This document shows positions 1-8,447 of a DNA stretch of 64,000 bases, piece by piece. A program made the position numbers and the translations under genes. Source of the stretch: Pseudomonadota bacterium (GTDB lineage: Bacteria > Pseudomonadota > Alphaproteobacteria > Rhizobiales > Beijerinckiaceae). Within the stretch, counting starts at the first letter, position 1. Every line of letters starts with the position of its first letter. The notes under the pieces are model-generated. The model was not told the DNA's origin, made no database searches, and saw nothing but the letters and a program-made list of their open reading frames with translations. The stretch spans positions 124,001 to 188,000 of the forward strand of contig JAIUNR010000001.1 in the NCBI GenBank assembly GCA_020161575.1. Direction: 5' to 3'.

Positions 1-51
1 AAGGCCGGCGCCGAGCCAGCCCCAGATCTGCGGCAAACCAAGCAGGGACAT
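1..51 (-). CDS. NfeD-like membrane protein, N-terminal fragment (cut by window edge)
   Basis: Reading leftwards from an ATG at 49-51, the strand encodes a short hydrophobic Leu/Trp/Gly-rich N-terminus that runs off the window. It begins 9 bases after the stop of the SPFH gene, the usual stomatin-NfeD gene pairing, where the NfeD partner is a membrane protein linked to membrane-protease control. Only 17 codons are visible, so the assignment rests mainly on position. Confidence 0.55.
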   Translation of the reverse strand, partial: MSLLGLPQIWGWLGAGL

Positions 52-60
52 GGCGTTTTC

Positions 61-1038
61 TCAGCTCTCCGATTTCGGGCCCGACCACGGCTTCTTCGCG
101 GGCGTGGCGCTGTCACCCGCAGGGCCGAGCGCCGATTTCGCGAGTTCGGCGATGCCGCCCAGCGTGCCGACAAGCCCACCCATTTCCGCCGGCACGATCA
201 CCACCTTCTGGTTCGGCGCCGTGGCGAGCTTGGTGAAGGCCCCGACATACTTCTCGGCGATAAGGTAATTCACGGCCGCCAGATCGCCCTTGGCGATCGC
301 ATCGGAGACGGCGCGGGTGGCATTGGCTTCGGCTTCCGCCTGTCGTTCGCGCGCCTCCGCGTCACGGAAGGCGGCTTCCTTGCGCCCTTCGGCGGCGAGA
401 ATCTGCGCCTGTTTCTCGCCTTCCGCCTTGAGGATGGCGGATTGACGCTGGCCTTCCGCCTCCAGGATCGCGGCGCGGCGCTCGCGCTCCGCCTTCATCT
501 GGCGGCCCATGGCTTCGACGAGATTGGTCGGCGGGATGATGTCCTTGATCTCGATGCGCGTGATCTTGACGCCCCACGGGGATGCGGCGGCATCCACCAC
601 CGTGAGGAGTTTCACGTTGATCTCGTCGCGATGGGAGAGCAGCGCGTCGAGGTCCATCGATCCCATCACGGTGCGGATGTTGGTCGTCGTGAGGTTCAGA
701 AGCGCATAATCGAGCTGGGCGACCTGATAGGTCGCGCGTGCCGCATCCACCACCTGATAGAAGATCACGCCATCGGCTCTGACCGAGGCGTTGTCCTTGG
801 TGATGACTTCCTGCGTCGGCACATCGAGCACCTGCTCCATCATGACGACCTTGGCGCCGACGCTCTCGATATAGGGGATCACCAGTCCGAGGCCGGGCGT
901 GAGCGTGCGGTTGTAGCGGCCGAAGCGTTCCACCGTGTAATGGCGGCCCTGCGGCACCTGCCGGATGCCTGCCATCAAGGTGATGATGATGAAGATGACG
1001 AAGATAATCGCGACGATCTGGCCACCATCCATGTACAT
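61..1038 (-). CDS. SPFH/stomatin-like membrane protein (QmcA family)
   Basis: This 325-residue protein has one N-terminal membrane helix (about residues 7-24), an SPFH/band-7 domain, then an Ala/Glu/Arg-rich stretch with repeated AEG units that predicts a long coiled coil, and a Gly/Ala-rich tail. Family members form membrane-bound oligomeric scaffolds and associate with membrane proteases; a precise role here is not visible. The start at 1038 (Met-Tyr-Met-Asp) is preferred because GGGAG lies 7 bases upstream; the open frame extends further but without a ribosome site. An NfeD-like gene follows, as is usual for this family. Confidence 0.9.
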   Translation of the reverse strand: MYMDGGQIVAIIFVIFIIITLMAGIRQVPQGRHYTVERFGRYNRTLTPGLGLVIPYIESVGAKVVMMEQVLDVPTQEVITKDNASVRADGVIFYQVVDAARATYQVAQLDYALLNLTTTNIRTVMGSMDLDALLSHRDEINVKLLTVVDAAASPWGVKITRIEIKDIIPPTNLVEAMGRQMKAERERRAAILEAEGQRQSAILKAEGEKQAQILAAEGRKEAAFRDAEARERQAEAEANATRAVSDAIAKGDLAAVNYLIAEKYVGAFTKLATAPNQKVVIVPAEMGGLVGTLGGIAELAKSALGPAGDSATPAKKPWSGPKSES

Positions 1039-1113
1039 CGGGCTTCTCCCTTTCGTTTCGTGCGGGAAAGATGAGGCTTTACCCCGCTCCGCACAAGTGC
1101 GCTTGCGCATGGG

Positions 1114-1578
1114 TCAGGATTTTTGTCCGGTCGTGGGCTTCCTGCGCAGATGGTCGTTGATGCGGCGCATGTAATCGCCAAGCTGGTTGCATTCGGCCTC
1201 GGTGAGGGCGTTCATCATGTCATCAAGCAGGCGTGTCTCCGCCGCGAGGCCGAGACGGGCGATGCGTTCCCCCTCCGGGGTGAGGAAAAGCCGGCGCACA
1301 CGGCGGTCCTCGTCGTCGGTGTCGCGGCGAACCCAGCCCAGCGTTTCCAGATCCGGCAGAGCCATCGAGAGATTGGAGCGCCCGACGAAAATGCGCTCTG
1401 CGAGGCGCTGCTGGGTAACGCCAGGCTCGTAGAGCAGGTTCGCGAGAATGTCGAACTGGTTCATTTTCAGCCCGTGCTCGGCAAGCATCGCGGCAAGCTG
1501 CTGCGCCCAGAGCGAATGTACACGGGCGACGGCGACCCAGTTCTTGAAGCGGGGGCGATCCCAGGGCAGGTCGGACAT
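1114..1578 (-). CDS. MarR-family transcriptional regulator
   Basis: The 154-residue protein has the MarR size and layout: a helical N-terminus, a winged helix-turn-helix (QQRLAERIFVGRSNLSMAL region followed by a DDEDRRVRR wing) and C-terminal dimerisation helices. It is transcribed divergently from the alpha/beta hydrolase at 1672, and the gap holds two copies of GTTCAA-N2-TTGAAC, very probably its binding sites. The start at 1578 (MSDLPW) is chosen by similarity to family length. It probably represses itself and the hydrolase and is relieved by a small ligand, which cannot be named from sequence. Confidence 0.88.
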   Translation of the reverse strand: MSDLPWDRPRFKNWVAVARVHSLWAQQLAAMLAEHGLKMNQFDILANLLYEPGVTQQRLAERIFVGRSNLSMALPDLETLGWVRRDTDDEDRRVRRLFLTPEGERIARLGLAAETRLLDDMMNALTEAECNQLGDYMRRINDHLRRKPTTGQKS

Positions 1579-1612
1579 GGTTCCTTCACGCAAAGGTGTA
1601 AGCCGCGCGGGC

Positions 1613-1640
1613 TTGAGTTTGTTCAATCTTGAACTATAAT
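1613..1640 (+). promoter_or_regulatory. Sigma70-type promoter of the alpha/beta hydrolase gene
   Basis: TTGAGT (1613-1618) and a perfect TATAAT (1635-1640) are separated by 16 bases. The predicted start of transcription, about 1647, lies downstream of an in-frame ATG at 1639, which excludes that codon as the hydrolase start. The -10 hexamer is flanked on both sides by the MarR palindromes, so a bound repressor would cover it. Confidence 0.6.
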
Positions 1641-1654
1641 GTTCAAACTTGAAC
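1621..1654. promoter_or_regulatory. Twin palindromic operator for the adjacent MarR regulator
   Basis: Two 14-base palindromes, GTTCAATCTTGAAC (1621-1634) and GTTCAAACTTGAAC (1641-1654), share identical 6-base arms and lie 20 bases apart centre to centre, about two helical turns on the same DNA face. They sit between divergent marR and hydrolase genes and bracket the -10 box. This is the classical arrangement for cooperative MarR repression; binding itself is inferred. Confidence 0.75.
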
Positions 1655-1671
1655 AAAATAAGGCTTCGAGG

Positions 1672-2550
1672 ATGACACATCCTGCGTTGAAGGTCATTCG
1701 GCCAATCGTCAAGGCGTCGAGCGCGCTTTCGCCTCGTATCGTCGGAAAACTCGCCTTCCGGCTCTTCTGCACGCCGGTGGGGCGCGCGAAGATCGATCCG
1801 CGCAATCCCGCGATCCGCAAGGCGCAGGGCATGTTCGCGCGCGGGACAAGACGGTTGGTGAGCCATGAGGACGGTTTCGCCAGCGTTGCCGAATTCCGGC
1901 CCGAAGGGCACCTGCGCGGCAGCGTGCTGCTGCTGCATGGCTGGGCATCGCAGGGGCTTTTCATGGCGGGTTTCGTCGAACCCCTGCTCGCCAAAGGCTA
2001 TCGTGTGCTGGTGCTCGATCTGCCGGCGCATGGCGCCTCCTCCGGGCGGCTTCTCACCTTCCCGCGCGCGCTCCAGGCGATCACCGCCCTGCTGCGAAGC
2101 GAGGCGCCGCTCGCCGGCATCGTCGCGCATTCCTTCGGCGGCGCGGTTGCGACCGTCGCGGCTTCCGGCGGGATTGCGGCCTACGAACCGGTGCGGACGA
2201 AGAAGCTGGTGCTGGTCTCCGCCCCGCGCGGCATGCAGCCCTATGGCGATGCCTTCGCGCGGATGATCGGTCTCGGCAAGCGGGGCCATGGCGCCTTCGA
2301 CGACGAGGTCCTGGCGCTCACCGGGCGGCCGATGGCGGATTTCTACGCGCGCCCGGATCTCGCACAGGCCGGTATTCCCACGCTTGTGCTCCACGCGCCC
2401 GATGACAAGGAGATTCCCTTTTCGGATGCCGAGGAGCTCGCGCGCGCCGGAAATCACGTGACGCTGGTCGCCATGCCCGGCCTTGGCCACCGCCGCATCC
2501 TCTTCGCGCCGGAGGTTCATGACGCGGCGGCGGATTTCATCGCGGGGTGA
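1672..2550 (+). CDS. Alpha/beta hydrolase
   Basis: A 292-residue alpha/beta-hydrolase-fold protein. Visible landmarks are the oxyanion region (LLHGWASQG), the nucleophile elbow AHSFGG, a late acid in HAPDDKEIP and the catalytic His in GLGHRRIL. The substrate is unknown; the fold covers esterases, lipases and peptidases. The start is set at the ATG at 1672, preceded by AAGG, because the ATG at 1639 lies upstream of the predicted transcription start. It is divergent from, and probably repressed by, the MarR regulator. Confidence 0.85.
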   Translation: MTHPALKVIRPIVKASSALSPRIVGKLAFRLFCTPVGRAKIDPRNPAIRKAQGMFARGTRRLVSHEDGFASVAEFRPEGHLRGSVLLLHGWASQGLFMAGFVEPLLAKGYRVLVLDLPAHGASSGRLLTFPRALQAITALLRSEAPLAGIVAHSFGGAVATVAASGGIAAYEPVRTKKLVLVSAPRGMQPYGDAFARMIGLGKRGHGAFDDEVLALTGRPMADFYARPDLAQAGIPTLVLHAPDDKEIPFSDAEELARAGNHVTLVAMPGLGHRRILFAPEVHDAAADFIAG

Positions 2551-2553
2551 GGT

Positions 2554-3603
2554 TCAGATCCACCCCATCAATTCGCGCCGTGCGATGGTCTCGATCACGT
2601 CGATGCCGCCCTTCGAGGCGTTGAGCGCGGGGATATAGGTGAATTTCTCGCCGCCATTGTGTTCGAAGATCTCGCGGTTCTCGACATCGAGTTCCTCGAG
2701 CGTTTCAAGGCAATCCGCCGAGAAGCCCGGCGCGATCATCGCAAGGCGCCTGACGCCCGATTTGGCGAGGGCCTCCACCGTTTCATCCGTATAGGGCTGG
2801 AGCCACGGATCATTGCCGAAGCGCGACTGGAAGGTGATGCGGAAACGGTCCTTCTCCCAGCCAAGGGCCTCGCGCAGGAGGCGTCCCGTCTTCTGGCATT
2901 CGCAATGGTAGGGATCACCTTTTTCGAGATATTTCTGCGGCATGCCGTGGAAGGTGGCGAGAAGCACCTCCGGCTCCCAATCGAGCGTCGCCAGATGCGC
3001 GCGCACGGAATGCGCCAGCGCTTCGATATAGGCCGGCTCGTCGGCATAGGCGGGCGCGACACGCACGTAAGGCTGCCAGCGCATCTTCATCAGCGCGCGA
3101 AAAGCGTGGTCGGCGGCGGTCGCGGTGGTTGCCGCCGCGTAATGGGGGTAAAGCGGGAGAAGCAGGATGCGGTCGCAGCCCTGCTCTTTCAACGCCAGGA
3201 TGCGGCTTTCGGTCGAGGGGTTCTGGTAGCGCATCGCCCAGTCAACGATAACGCGATCATCGGCGGCAAAGCGTTGGGCCAGCGCCTCCGCCTGATCGCG
3301 CGTGATGGTTTTGAGCGGCCCCTCGTTCTTCTCGTTGTTCCAGATCGAGGCGTAATCCTTGCCTTTCGGGCCCGGACGCTTGGTCAGGATGATGAAATTG
3401 AGGATCGGCCACCAGATGAGGCGCGGCACCTCGATCACGCGGCGATCGGAGAGGAATTCCTTGAGATACCGCCGCATCGACCAGTAATCGGTGCCGTCGG
3501 GCGTGCCGAGATTGAGCAGCAGGATGCCGATCCTGCCCTTGCGGACGGGGGGGTGATCGACAGGCCAATGGGGCGGGCGGGTGAAGGGCGTGTTCTGGCT
3601 CAT
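2554..3603 (-). CDS. hemH: Ferrochelatase
   Basis: HemH inserts ferrous iron into protoporphyrin IX, the last step of protohaem synthesis, at the inner face of the cytoplasmic membrane. The 349-residue length fits. Diagnostic features are the N-terminal LLLNLGTPDG motif, the metal-site His in TFHGMP (about residue 219), the YHCECQ segment, and the conserved Glu of DCLETLEEL (about residue 300). The gene converges on the alpha/beta hydrolase, only 3 bases away, and diverges from the 5'-nucleotidase, sharing an 85-base promoter region. Confidence 0.96.
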   Translation of the reverse strand: MSQNTPFTRPPHWPVDHPPVRKGRIGILLLNLGTPDGTDYWSMRRYLKEFLSDRRVIEVPRLIWWPILNFIILTKRPGPKGKDYASIWNNEKNEGPLKTITRDQAEALAQRFAADDRVIVDWAMRYQNPSTESRILALKEQGCDRILLLPLYPHYAAATTATAADHAFRALMKMRWQPYVRVAPAYADEPAYIEALAHSVRAHLATLDWEPEVLLATFHGMPQKYLEKGDPYHCECQKTGRLLREALGWEKDRFRITFQSRFGNDPWLQPYTDETVEALAKSGVRRLAMIAPGFSADCLETLEELDVENREIFEHNGGEKFTYIPALNASKGGIDVIETIARRELMGWI

Positions 3604-3688
3604 GATGACGCCTATTTAAAACAATTCGTGATTGCGCCTAGCCCCTGAACGCTTATTCTTCTGCCAGATTTTGCCCGGGGGATACGTC

Positions 3689-5251
3689 ATGAGTGATCAA
3701 ACCAACAACGGCCTTTCGCGTCGCGAAGCCTTCTCCATCGCGGTTGCCGGTGGCCTTGCAGCAACCACGATCATGGCTGCGAGCGCGGATGAGGCGCTGG
3801 CGCAGGCCGCCGCGCAGGGCGCGACACCGACTTTCCGGCTGCTTCTGGTGAATGACATCTACAAGATGGGCGAAGTGCAGGGCAAAGGCGGTTTCGCCCG
3901 CCTCGCGGCGATTGCCCGCGCCGAGAAGGCCAAGGGCGTTCCGGTCTTCTATGCCCATGCGGGCGACATGTATTCCCCATCGCTGATGTCGGGTTTCGAC
4001 CAGGGCGCGCATACGGTGGAGCTGCTCAATGTGGTGCCGCCGGATGTCTTCGTGCCCGGCAACCATGAATTCGACTTCGGCAAGGAAAACTACCTCAAGC
4101 GGCGTTCGGAATCGAAGTCGCTCTTCATGGCGGCCAATCTTCGCCACGAGGATGGCTCCCAGCTCCCCGGCCACGAGGACCGCAAGATTTTTGAAATGGG
4201 GCCGATCAAGCTCGGCGTGTTCGGCGTCGCGCTCGCGAATACGCCGCTGATGTCGAGCGCTGCCGGGTTCAAATTCTCCGACGAGATGGCCGCCGTGCGC
4301 GAGCAATCGAAAGCGCTGCGCGATGCCGGCGCGGATATCGTGGTGGCGGTGACGCATACGGATTTCGCGCGCGACCTTGAAATCGCGCGTTCGCGCCTCG
4401 TCGATGTGCTGCTGACCGGCCATGATCATGATCTGCGCATTTCCTATGATAACCGGGTCGCAATGGTGGAATCGGGCGAGGAGGGCGAATACGTCACCGC
4501 CATCGATATGTATTGCATCATCGGCGAGCGTGAGGGGAAGCGCACGGTCACGTGGCGCCCGGTCTTCCGGCCCCTCGATTCCGCGCTCGTGACGCCCGAT
4601 CCCGAAGCGTTCGCCATCGTCAAGAAATACGAGGCCGAACTATCGAAGGAGCTGGATGTTCAGATCGGCACCACGGCGGTGGCGCTCGACAGCCGCTCGG
4701 CCACGGTGCGCTCGCAGGAAGCGGCGATCGGCAATCTCATCGCGGATGCCATCCGCGATTCAACCGGCGCCGACATCGCCATCACCAATGGCGGCGGCAT
4801 CCGCGCCAACAAGCAGTATCAGCCGGGGCAGACGCTGACACGGCGTGACATGCTCTCGGAACTTCCCTTCGGAAACTCGACCGTGATGGTCGAGATCACC
4901 GGCAAGGACGTCAAGGACGCGTTGGAAAACGGCGTCAGCCAAGTGGATAACCGCGCCGGGCGCTTCCCGCAGGTTTCGGGGATGAAGTTCACCTACGATC
5001 CCAAGGCCGCGCCGGGCAGCCGGGTGGTTTCGGTCGAGATCGGCGGCAAGCCGCTCGATCCGGCGGCGAAATACAAGGTCGCCTCCAACGACTTCATGTT
5101 CGGCGGCGGCGACGGTTACTCCTCGCTCGGCAAGGGCAGGACGCTGATCGGCAAGACCGATGGCAAGCTCATGGCCAATGTTGTGATGGTCTATGTCCGC
5201 AAGATCGGTAAGGTCGAGAACGCTGTGGAAGGCCGTATCGTTGCAAAGTGA
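3689..5251 (+). CDS. Exported bifunctional metallophosphatase / 5'-nucleotidase
   Basis: A 520-residue periplasmic enzyme expected to hydrolyse nucleotides or related phosphoesters using two metal ions. The N-terminus carries a twin-arginine signal (SRREAF, hydrophobic stretch, cleavage after an Ala-rich ADEALAQA region). The metallophosphatase domain shows HAGDMYS, GNHEFDFG, THTDF and TGHDHD; the C-terminal 5'-nucleotidase domain shows NGGGIRA and GGGDGYSS. The start at 3689 follows a GGGGG ribosome site and places the RR motif close to the N-terminus. The first metal motif is NDIYKM rather than the usual Asp-x-His. Substrate is not determinable. Confidence 0.9.
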   Translation: MSDQTNNGLSRREAFSIAVAGGLAATTIMAASADEALAQAAAQGATPTFRLLLVNDIYKMGEVQGKGGFARLAAIARAEKAKGVPVFYAHAGDMYSPSLMSGFDQGAHTVELLNVVPPDVFVPGNHEFDFGKENYLKRRSESKSLFMAANLRHEDGSQLPGHEDRKIFEMGPIKLGVFGVALANTPLMSSAAGFKFSDEMAAVREQSKALRDAGADIVVAVTHTDFARDLEIARSRLVDVLLTGHDHDLRISYDNRVAMVESGEEGEYVTAIDMYCIIGEREGKRTVTWRPVFRPLDSALVTPDPEAFAIVKKYEAELSKELDVQIGTTAVALDSRSATVRSQEAAIGNLIADAIRDSTGADIAITNGGGIRANKQYQPGQTLTRRDMLSELPFGNSTVMVEITGKDVKDALENGVSQVDNRAGRFPQVSGMKFTYDPKAAPGSRVVSVEIGGKPLDPAAKYKVASNDFMFGGGDGYSSLGKGRTLIGKTDGKLMANVVMVYVRKIGKVENAVEGRIVAK

Positions 5252-5263
5252 GGGCTGATCCCC

Positions 5264-6496
5264 TCACACCGGCCGCTCATCCGCGATGATCTTGCCGTCG
5301 TTCGGCAAGGTCCCCGGCGCGACGAGCTCCACCGTGCCGTTGAGGCCAGTTATCGCCTGAAGGCTGGCATGCAGGGCGGCGGCGAAGCCCTCGCCCTGTT
5401 CGAGGCTTTCGGCGCGAAGATGCATGACATCCTGCTCGTTTTCACGCCGGACGACGAGGCGAAGCCGGCCCAGCTCCGGGTGCTTGCTGGCAATTTTGCC
5501 CATCTGCGCCGGATCCACGAACATGGATTTGATCTTGGTGCGCTGGTCGGCGCGGCCCATCCAGCCGGCAAGGCGGCGATTGGTACGCCCGCAAGGCGAG
5601 ATGCCGGGCAGGATCTTCGAGAGATCGCCGGTGCCCAGGCGCAGGAGCGGGTAATCACGGTTGAGCCGCGTGACCACGATCTCGCCGACTTCTCCGTCGG
5701 GAACAGGATCATTGGTGCCGGGCCGTACGATCTCGACGATCATCCCCTCGTTGAGGATGAGTCCCGAACGCGCCTCGCTCTCATAGGCGATCACACCGAT
5801 ATCGGCGGTGGCATAGGCTTGATAGGCGTCGACCCCTTTCGCCTTCACCGCATCCTGAAGGCTGGTCGGGAAGGCGGCGCCGGAGACCAGCGCCTTCTTG
5901 ATCGAGCTTGCCGGCCGGCCCGTCTCCTCGCCTCTGTCGAGCAGGATCTTGAGGAAATCTGGGGTTCCGGCATAGCCGGTCGGCGATAATGCCGCGATTA
6001 CTTCGAGCTGGTGCTCTGTCTGGCCGGGGCCGGCGGGGATCACCGCGCAGCCGAGCGCATGCGCGCCCGCTTCCATCACGAAGGCGCCGGGCGTGAAATG
6101 GTAGCTGAATGTGTTCAGGACGATATCGCCCTTGCGGAAACCCGCGGCATGGAAGGCGCGGGCGCTGCCCCACCAATCCGCCGAAAAGCCCTCAGGATCG
6201 AAAATCGGTCCCGGCGACATCAGCAGACGTTTCAAGCCACCGGGTATGGCGGTGGTCAGTCCCGCGAAGGGGGCGGAGAGCTTCTGACGTTCGAGCAGCT
6301 CGTTCTTGCGCAATACGGGGATCGCGGCGAGCGCAGCGCGGTCGACGAGCCCCTCGATCTCGATGCCGGAAAGCTGGGTTTCCAGCCCTGTGGCAGCGGG
6401 CCGCGCCCAGGCAAGCAAGTCGCGCAATTCGGCGAAAAGCGCGACTTCCCGCACCTCCGGCGCACGGGTTTCGAGGGCGTCGAACGCATCGCTCAT
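5264..6496 (-). CDS. Phenylacetate-CoA ligase-like AMP-forming enzyme
   Basis: A 410-residue protein of the PaaK-type adenylate-forming family: a YAGTPDFLKIL segment, an acyl-binding AYATADIG region, the motif RLGTGDLS, an Arg/Lys hinge (GRADQRTKIKSMF), and a C-terminal DGKIIADER that carries the catalytic Lys. Such enzymes activate an aromatic or other carboxylic acid to its CoA thioester through an acyl-AMP. The start at 6496 gives a family-like length. No aromatic degradation genes are adjacent, so the substrate is open. It converges on the 5'-nucleotidase and diverges from a GNAT gene. Confidence 0.82.
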   Translation of the reverse strand: MSDAFDALETRAPEVREVALFAELRDLLAWARPAATGLETQLSGIEIEGLVDRAALAAIPVLRKNELLERQKLSAPFAGLTTAIPGGLKRLLMSPGPIFDPEGFSADWWGSARAFHAAGFRKGDIVLNTFSYHFTPGAFVMEAGAHALGCAVIPAGPGQTEHQLEVIAALSPTGYAGTPDFLKILLDRGEETGRPASSIKKALVSGAAFPTSLQDAVKAKGVDAYQAYATADIGVIAYESEARSGLILNEGMIVEIVRPGTNDPVPDGEVGEIVVTRLNRDYPLLRLGTGDLSKILPGISPCGRTNRRLAGWMGRADQRTKIKSMFVDPAQMGKIASKHPELGRLRLVVRRENEQDVMHLRAESLEQGEGFAAALHASLQAITGLNGTVELVAPGTLPNDGKIIADERPV

Positions 6497-6581
6497 GGGG
6501 CTCTCCCTCCGGTTATGAAAGCCGGTACTGCCTTTTTTCAACAACGGCAATCCTGCGCGAAAGGATAGGCGTGCCGGTATG

Positions 6582-6600
6582 GCCTGCCTGTCAGGCAGGC
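6582..6600. promoter_or_regulatory. 19-base perfect palindrome between divergent genes
   Basis: GCCTGCCTGTCAGGCAGGC is a perfect inverted repeat with 9-base arms around a central T. It lies 86 bases upstream of the PaaK-like start and 120 bases upstream of the GNAT start, in the shared regulatory gap. It could be a TetR/GntR-type operator or an RNA hairpin; no adjacent regulator gene suggests which protein would bind. Confidence 0.45.
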
Positions 6601-6719
6601 GACATTCGGCATGCGAATGCGCAGGGGGATGAGCGCCGTGATTGCCTGTTGCCGGGAGCGATGCCCTGCGCCATCCTGCTTGCAACAGTGGCGGCGAAAA
6701 TACGCCCGAAGGAGTTCTC

Positions 6720-7403
6720 ATGAACAAGGATCTTTCTAGCTGGGCTGCCCGGCCCTTGCCTCAACGTGTGCCGCTCGAAGGATTCTATTGCCGCCTCGAA
6801 CCGCTCGATCCCGCCCATCACGGTGATTCGCTCTTCGCGGAATCGATGGCGGAAGGTGCAGAGACCCGTCATCGCTACCTCTTCGACAAGGTAGAGGATC
6901 GCGTCGGTTTCGATGCCTGGATGAAGGCGAAGGCGGCTTTGGCCGATCCGCTGTTCTTCGCCGTCATCGATCGCGCGAGCGGGCGTGCCTGTGGCCGGCA
7001 GGCGCTGATGCGGGTCGATGCCAATCACGGTGTGATCGAGATCGGCAATATTCTCTGGGGGCCATCGATCGCGCGAAGCCGGGTTGCGACAGAGGCGCTC
7101 TTTCTTTTCGCGCGATATGCCTTTGACACGCTCGGCTATCGCCGTTTCGAGTGGAAATGCGACAATGCCAACGCGCCCTCGAAACGGGCGGCCGAGCGTT
7201 TCGGCTTTACCTTCGAGGGTGTTTTCCGCCAGCACATGGTCAACAAGGGCCGCAATCGCGATACGGCGTGGTTCGCAATGCTCGATGGCGAATGGCCTGC
7301 GCTCAAGGCAGGCTATCAGGCCTGGCTTGATCCTGCGAATTTCGATGCCGCCGGCCAGCAGAAGCGCGGCCTCGCCGAATGCCTCACGGCGGCGCGTGCG
7401 TGA
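6720..7403 (+). CDS. GNAT-family acetyltransferase (RimJ/RimL type)
   Basis: A 227-residue protein with the RimJ/L-like GNAT layout: an N-terminal YCRLEPLDP strand, a central IGNILWGPS segment, an acetyl-CoA loop region (IARSRVATEALFLF), and the typical C-terminal WKCDNANAPSKRAAERFGF followed by FEGVFRQHM. These enzymes transfer acetyl from acetyl-CoA to protein N-termini or small amines; the acceptor is unknown. AAGGAG 6 bases before the ATG at 6720 fixes the start. Confidence 0.88.
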   Translation: MNKDLSSWAARPLPQRVPLEGFYCRLEPLDPAHHGDSLFAESMAEGAETRHRYLFDKVEDRVGFDAWMKAKAALADPLFFAVIDRASGRACGRQALMRVDANHGVIEIGNILWGPSIARSRVATEALFLFARYAFDTLGYRRFEWKCDNANAPSKRAAERFGFTFEGVFRQHMVNKGRNRDTAWFAMLDGEWPALKAGYQAWLDPANFDAAGQQKRGLAECLTAARA

Positions 7404-7406
7404 GAT

Positions 7407-8369
7407 TCAGCCTCGCCAGGGCGTTTCGGCGACCGGGGTGAGGGGGCCACGCCCTTGCGCGAAGCTCACGAGATTGTCGACCACGAGCTGACCCATCGCG
7501 TTGCGCGTATGGACGGAGGCGGAACCGATATGCGGCAGGAGGACGACGTTCTCCATGGCGAACAGGGCTTCGGGCACGCGCGGTTCATCCTCGAACACAT
7601 CGAGTCCCGCCGCGCCGAGCTTGCCGGAGGCAAGAAGCTCGATCATCGCTTTCTCGTCCACCAATGTGCCGCGCGCGACATTGATCAGCGTGCCTTGCGG
7701 ACCCAACGCTTCCAGCACGGCTCGCGACACGATGCCGCGCGTTTGCGCACCGCCGGGGGCGATGACCATGAGGATATCCACCTCGCGCGCCATCGCTTCC
7801 AGCGAGGCGTGATAGGGATAGGGTACATCCGTTTGCGCGCGCCGGCCGTGATAGCAGAGCGAGAGGCCGAAAGCCTCCGCCCGCTGGGCGATGGCCTTGC
7901 CGATGCGGCCGAGGCCAAGAATGCCCATCTTCTTGTTGCGCAAGGTATTGCTGAGCGGGAACGGCGCCTTCAGCCATTGCCCGGCACGGACATAACGATC
8001 AGCCTGCGGTAGCCGCCGTATCGTTGCGATCAACAGGCCGATGGCGAGGTCGGCAACCTCGTCATTGAGGACATCGGGTGTGTTGGTGACGGTAATGCCG
8101 TGTTCTCCGGCCCATTTCGCATCCACGCCGTCATAGCCGACCCCGAAATTGCCGACGATGCTGAGGTTGGGGAAGCGCGCCATGAAATCGGCGGTAATAC
8201 GTCCCGCGCCATGCCCGCCGACAAGCCCGCGGATTTTTGGCGCGATCGTATCAAGAAAGGCTTCGCGATCTGGCGCTTCGAACAGGGCGTGAAGAGGAAA
8301 CCTTGCCGCCAATCCCTCCCGGATCACAGGCAGGACCGGGCCGGTGAGCAGCACGTCGAAATCGTTCAT
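7407..8369 (-). CDS. D-isomer-specific 2-hydroxyacid dehydrogenase (glyoxylate/hydroxypyruvate reductase-like)
   Basis: A 320-residue NAD(P)-dependent dehydrogenase. The Rossmann motif ILGLGRIGKAIA is followed by GRR at the cofactor ribose site, which often indicates NADPH. The catalytic triad is visible: Arg in NVARGTLVDE, Glu in FEDEPRVP and His in LLPHIGS. Closest functional analogues reduce glyoxylate or hydroxypyruvate. It converges on the GNAT gene, 3 bases away, and is 78 bases downstream of the MarR gene on the same strand, so the two may be cotranscribed. Confidence 0.9.
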   Translation of the reverse strand: MNDFDVLLTGPVLPVIREGLAARFPLHALFEAPDREAFLDTIAPKIRGLVGGHGAGRITADFMARFPNLSIVGNFGVGYDGVDAKWAGEHGITVTNTPDVLNDEVADLAIGLLIATIRRLPQADRYVRAGQWLKAPFPLSNTLRNKKMGILGLGRIGKAIAQRAEAFGLSLCYHGRRAQTDVPYPYHASLEAMAREVDILMVIAPGGAQTRGIVSRAVLEALGPQGTLINVARGTLVDEKAMIELLASGKLGAAGLDVFEDEPRVPEALFAMENVVLLPHIGSASVHTRNAMGQLVVDNLVSFAQGRGPLTPVAETPWRG

Positions 8370-8447
8370 GGGAGATCCGTCGAGAATTTATGATGTTGCT
8401 CCCACTAGAGCGCGCCGCGCGCGCGAGCGCAACCGCACCGCCGACGG

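Noticed and set aside
1639-1671. ATG at 1639 as the hydrolase start
   Set aside because: It lies inside the -10/operator region, upstream of the predicted transcription start, with no ribosome site.
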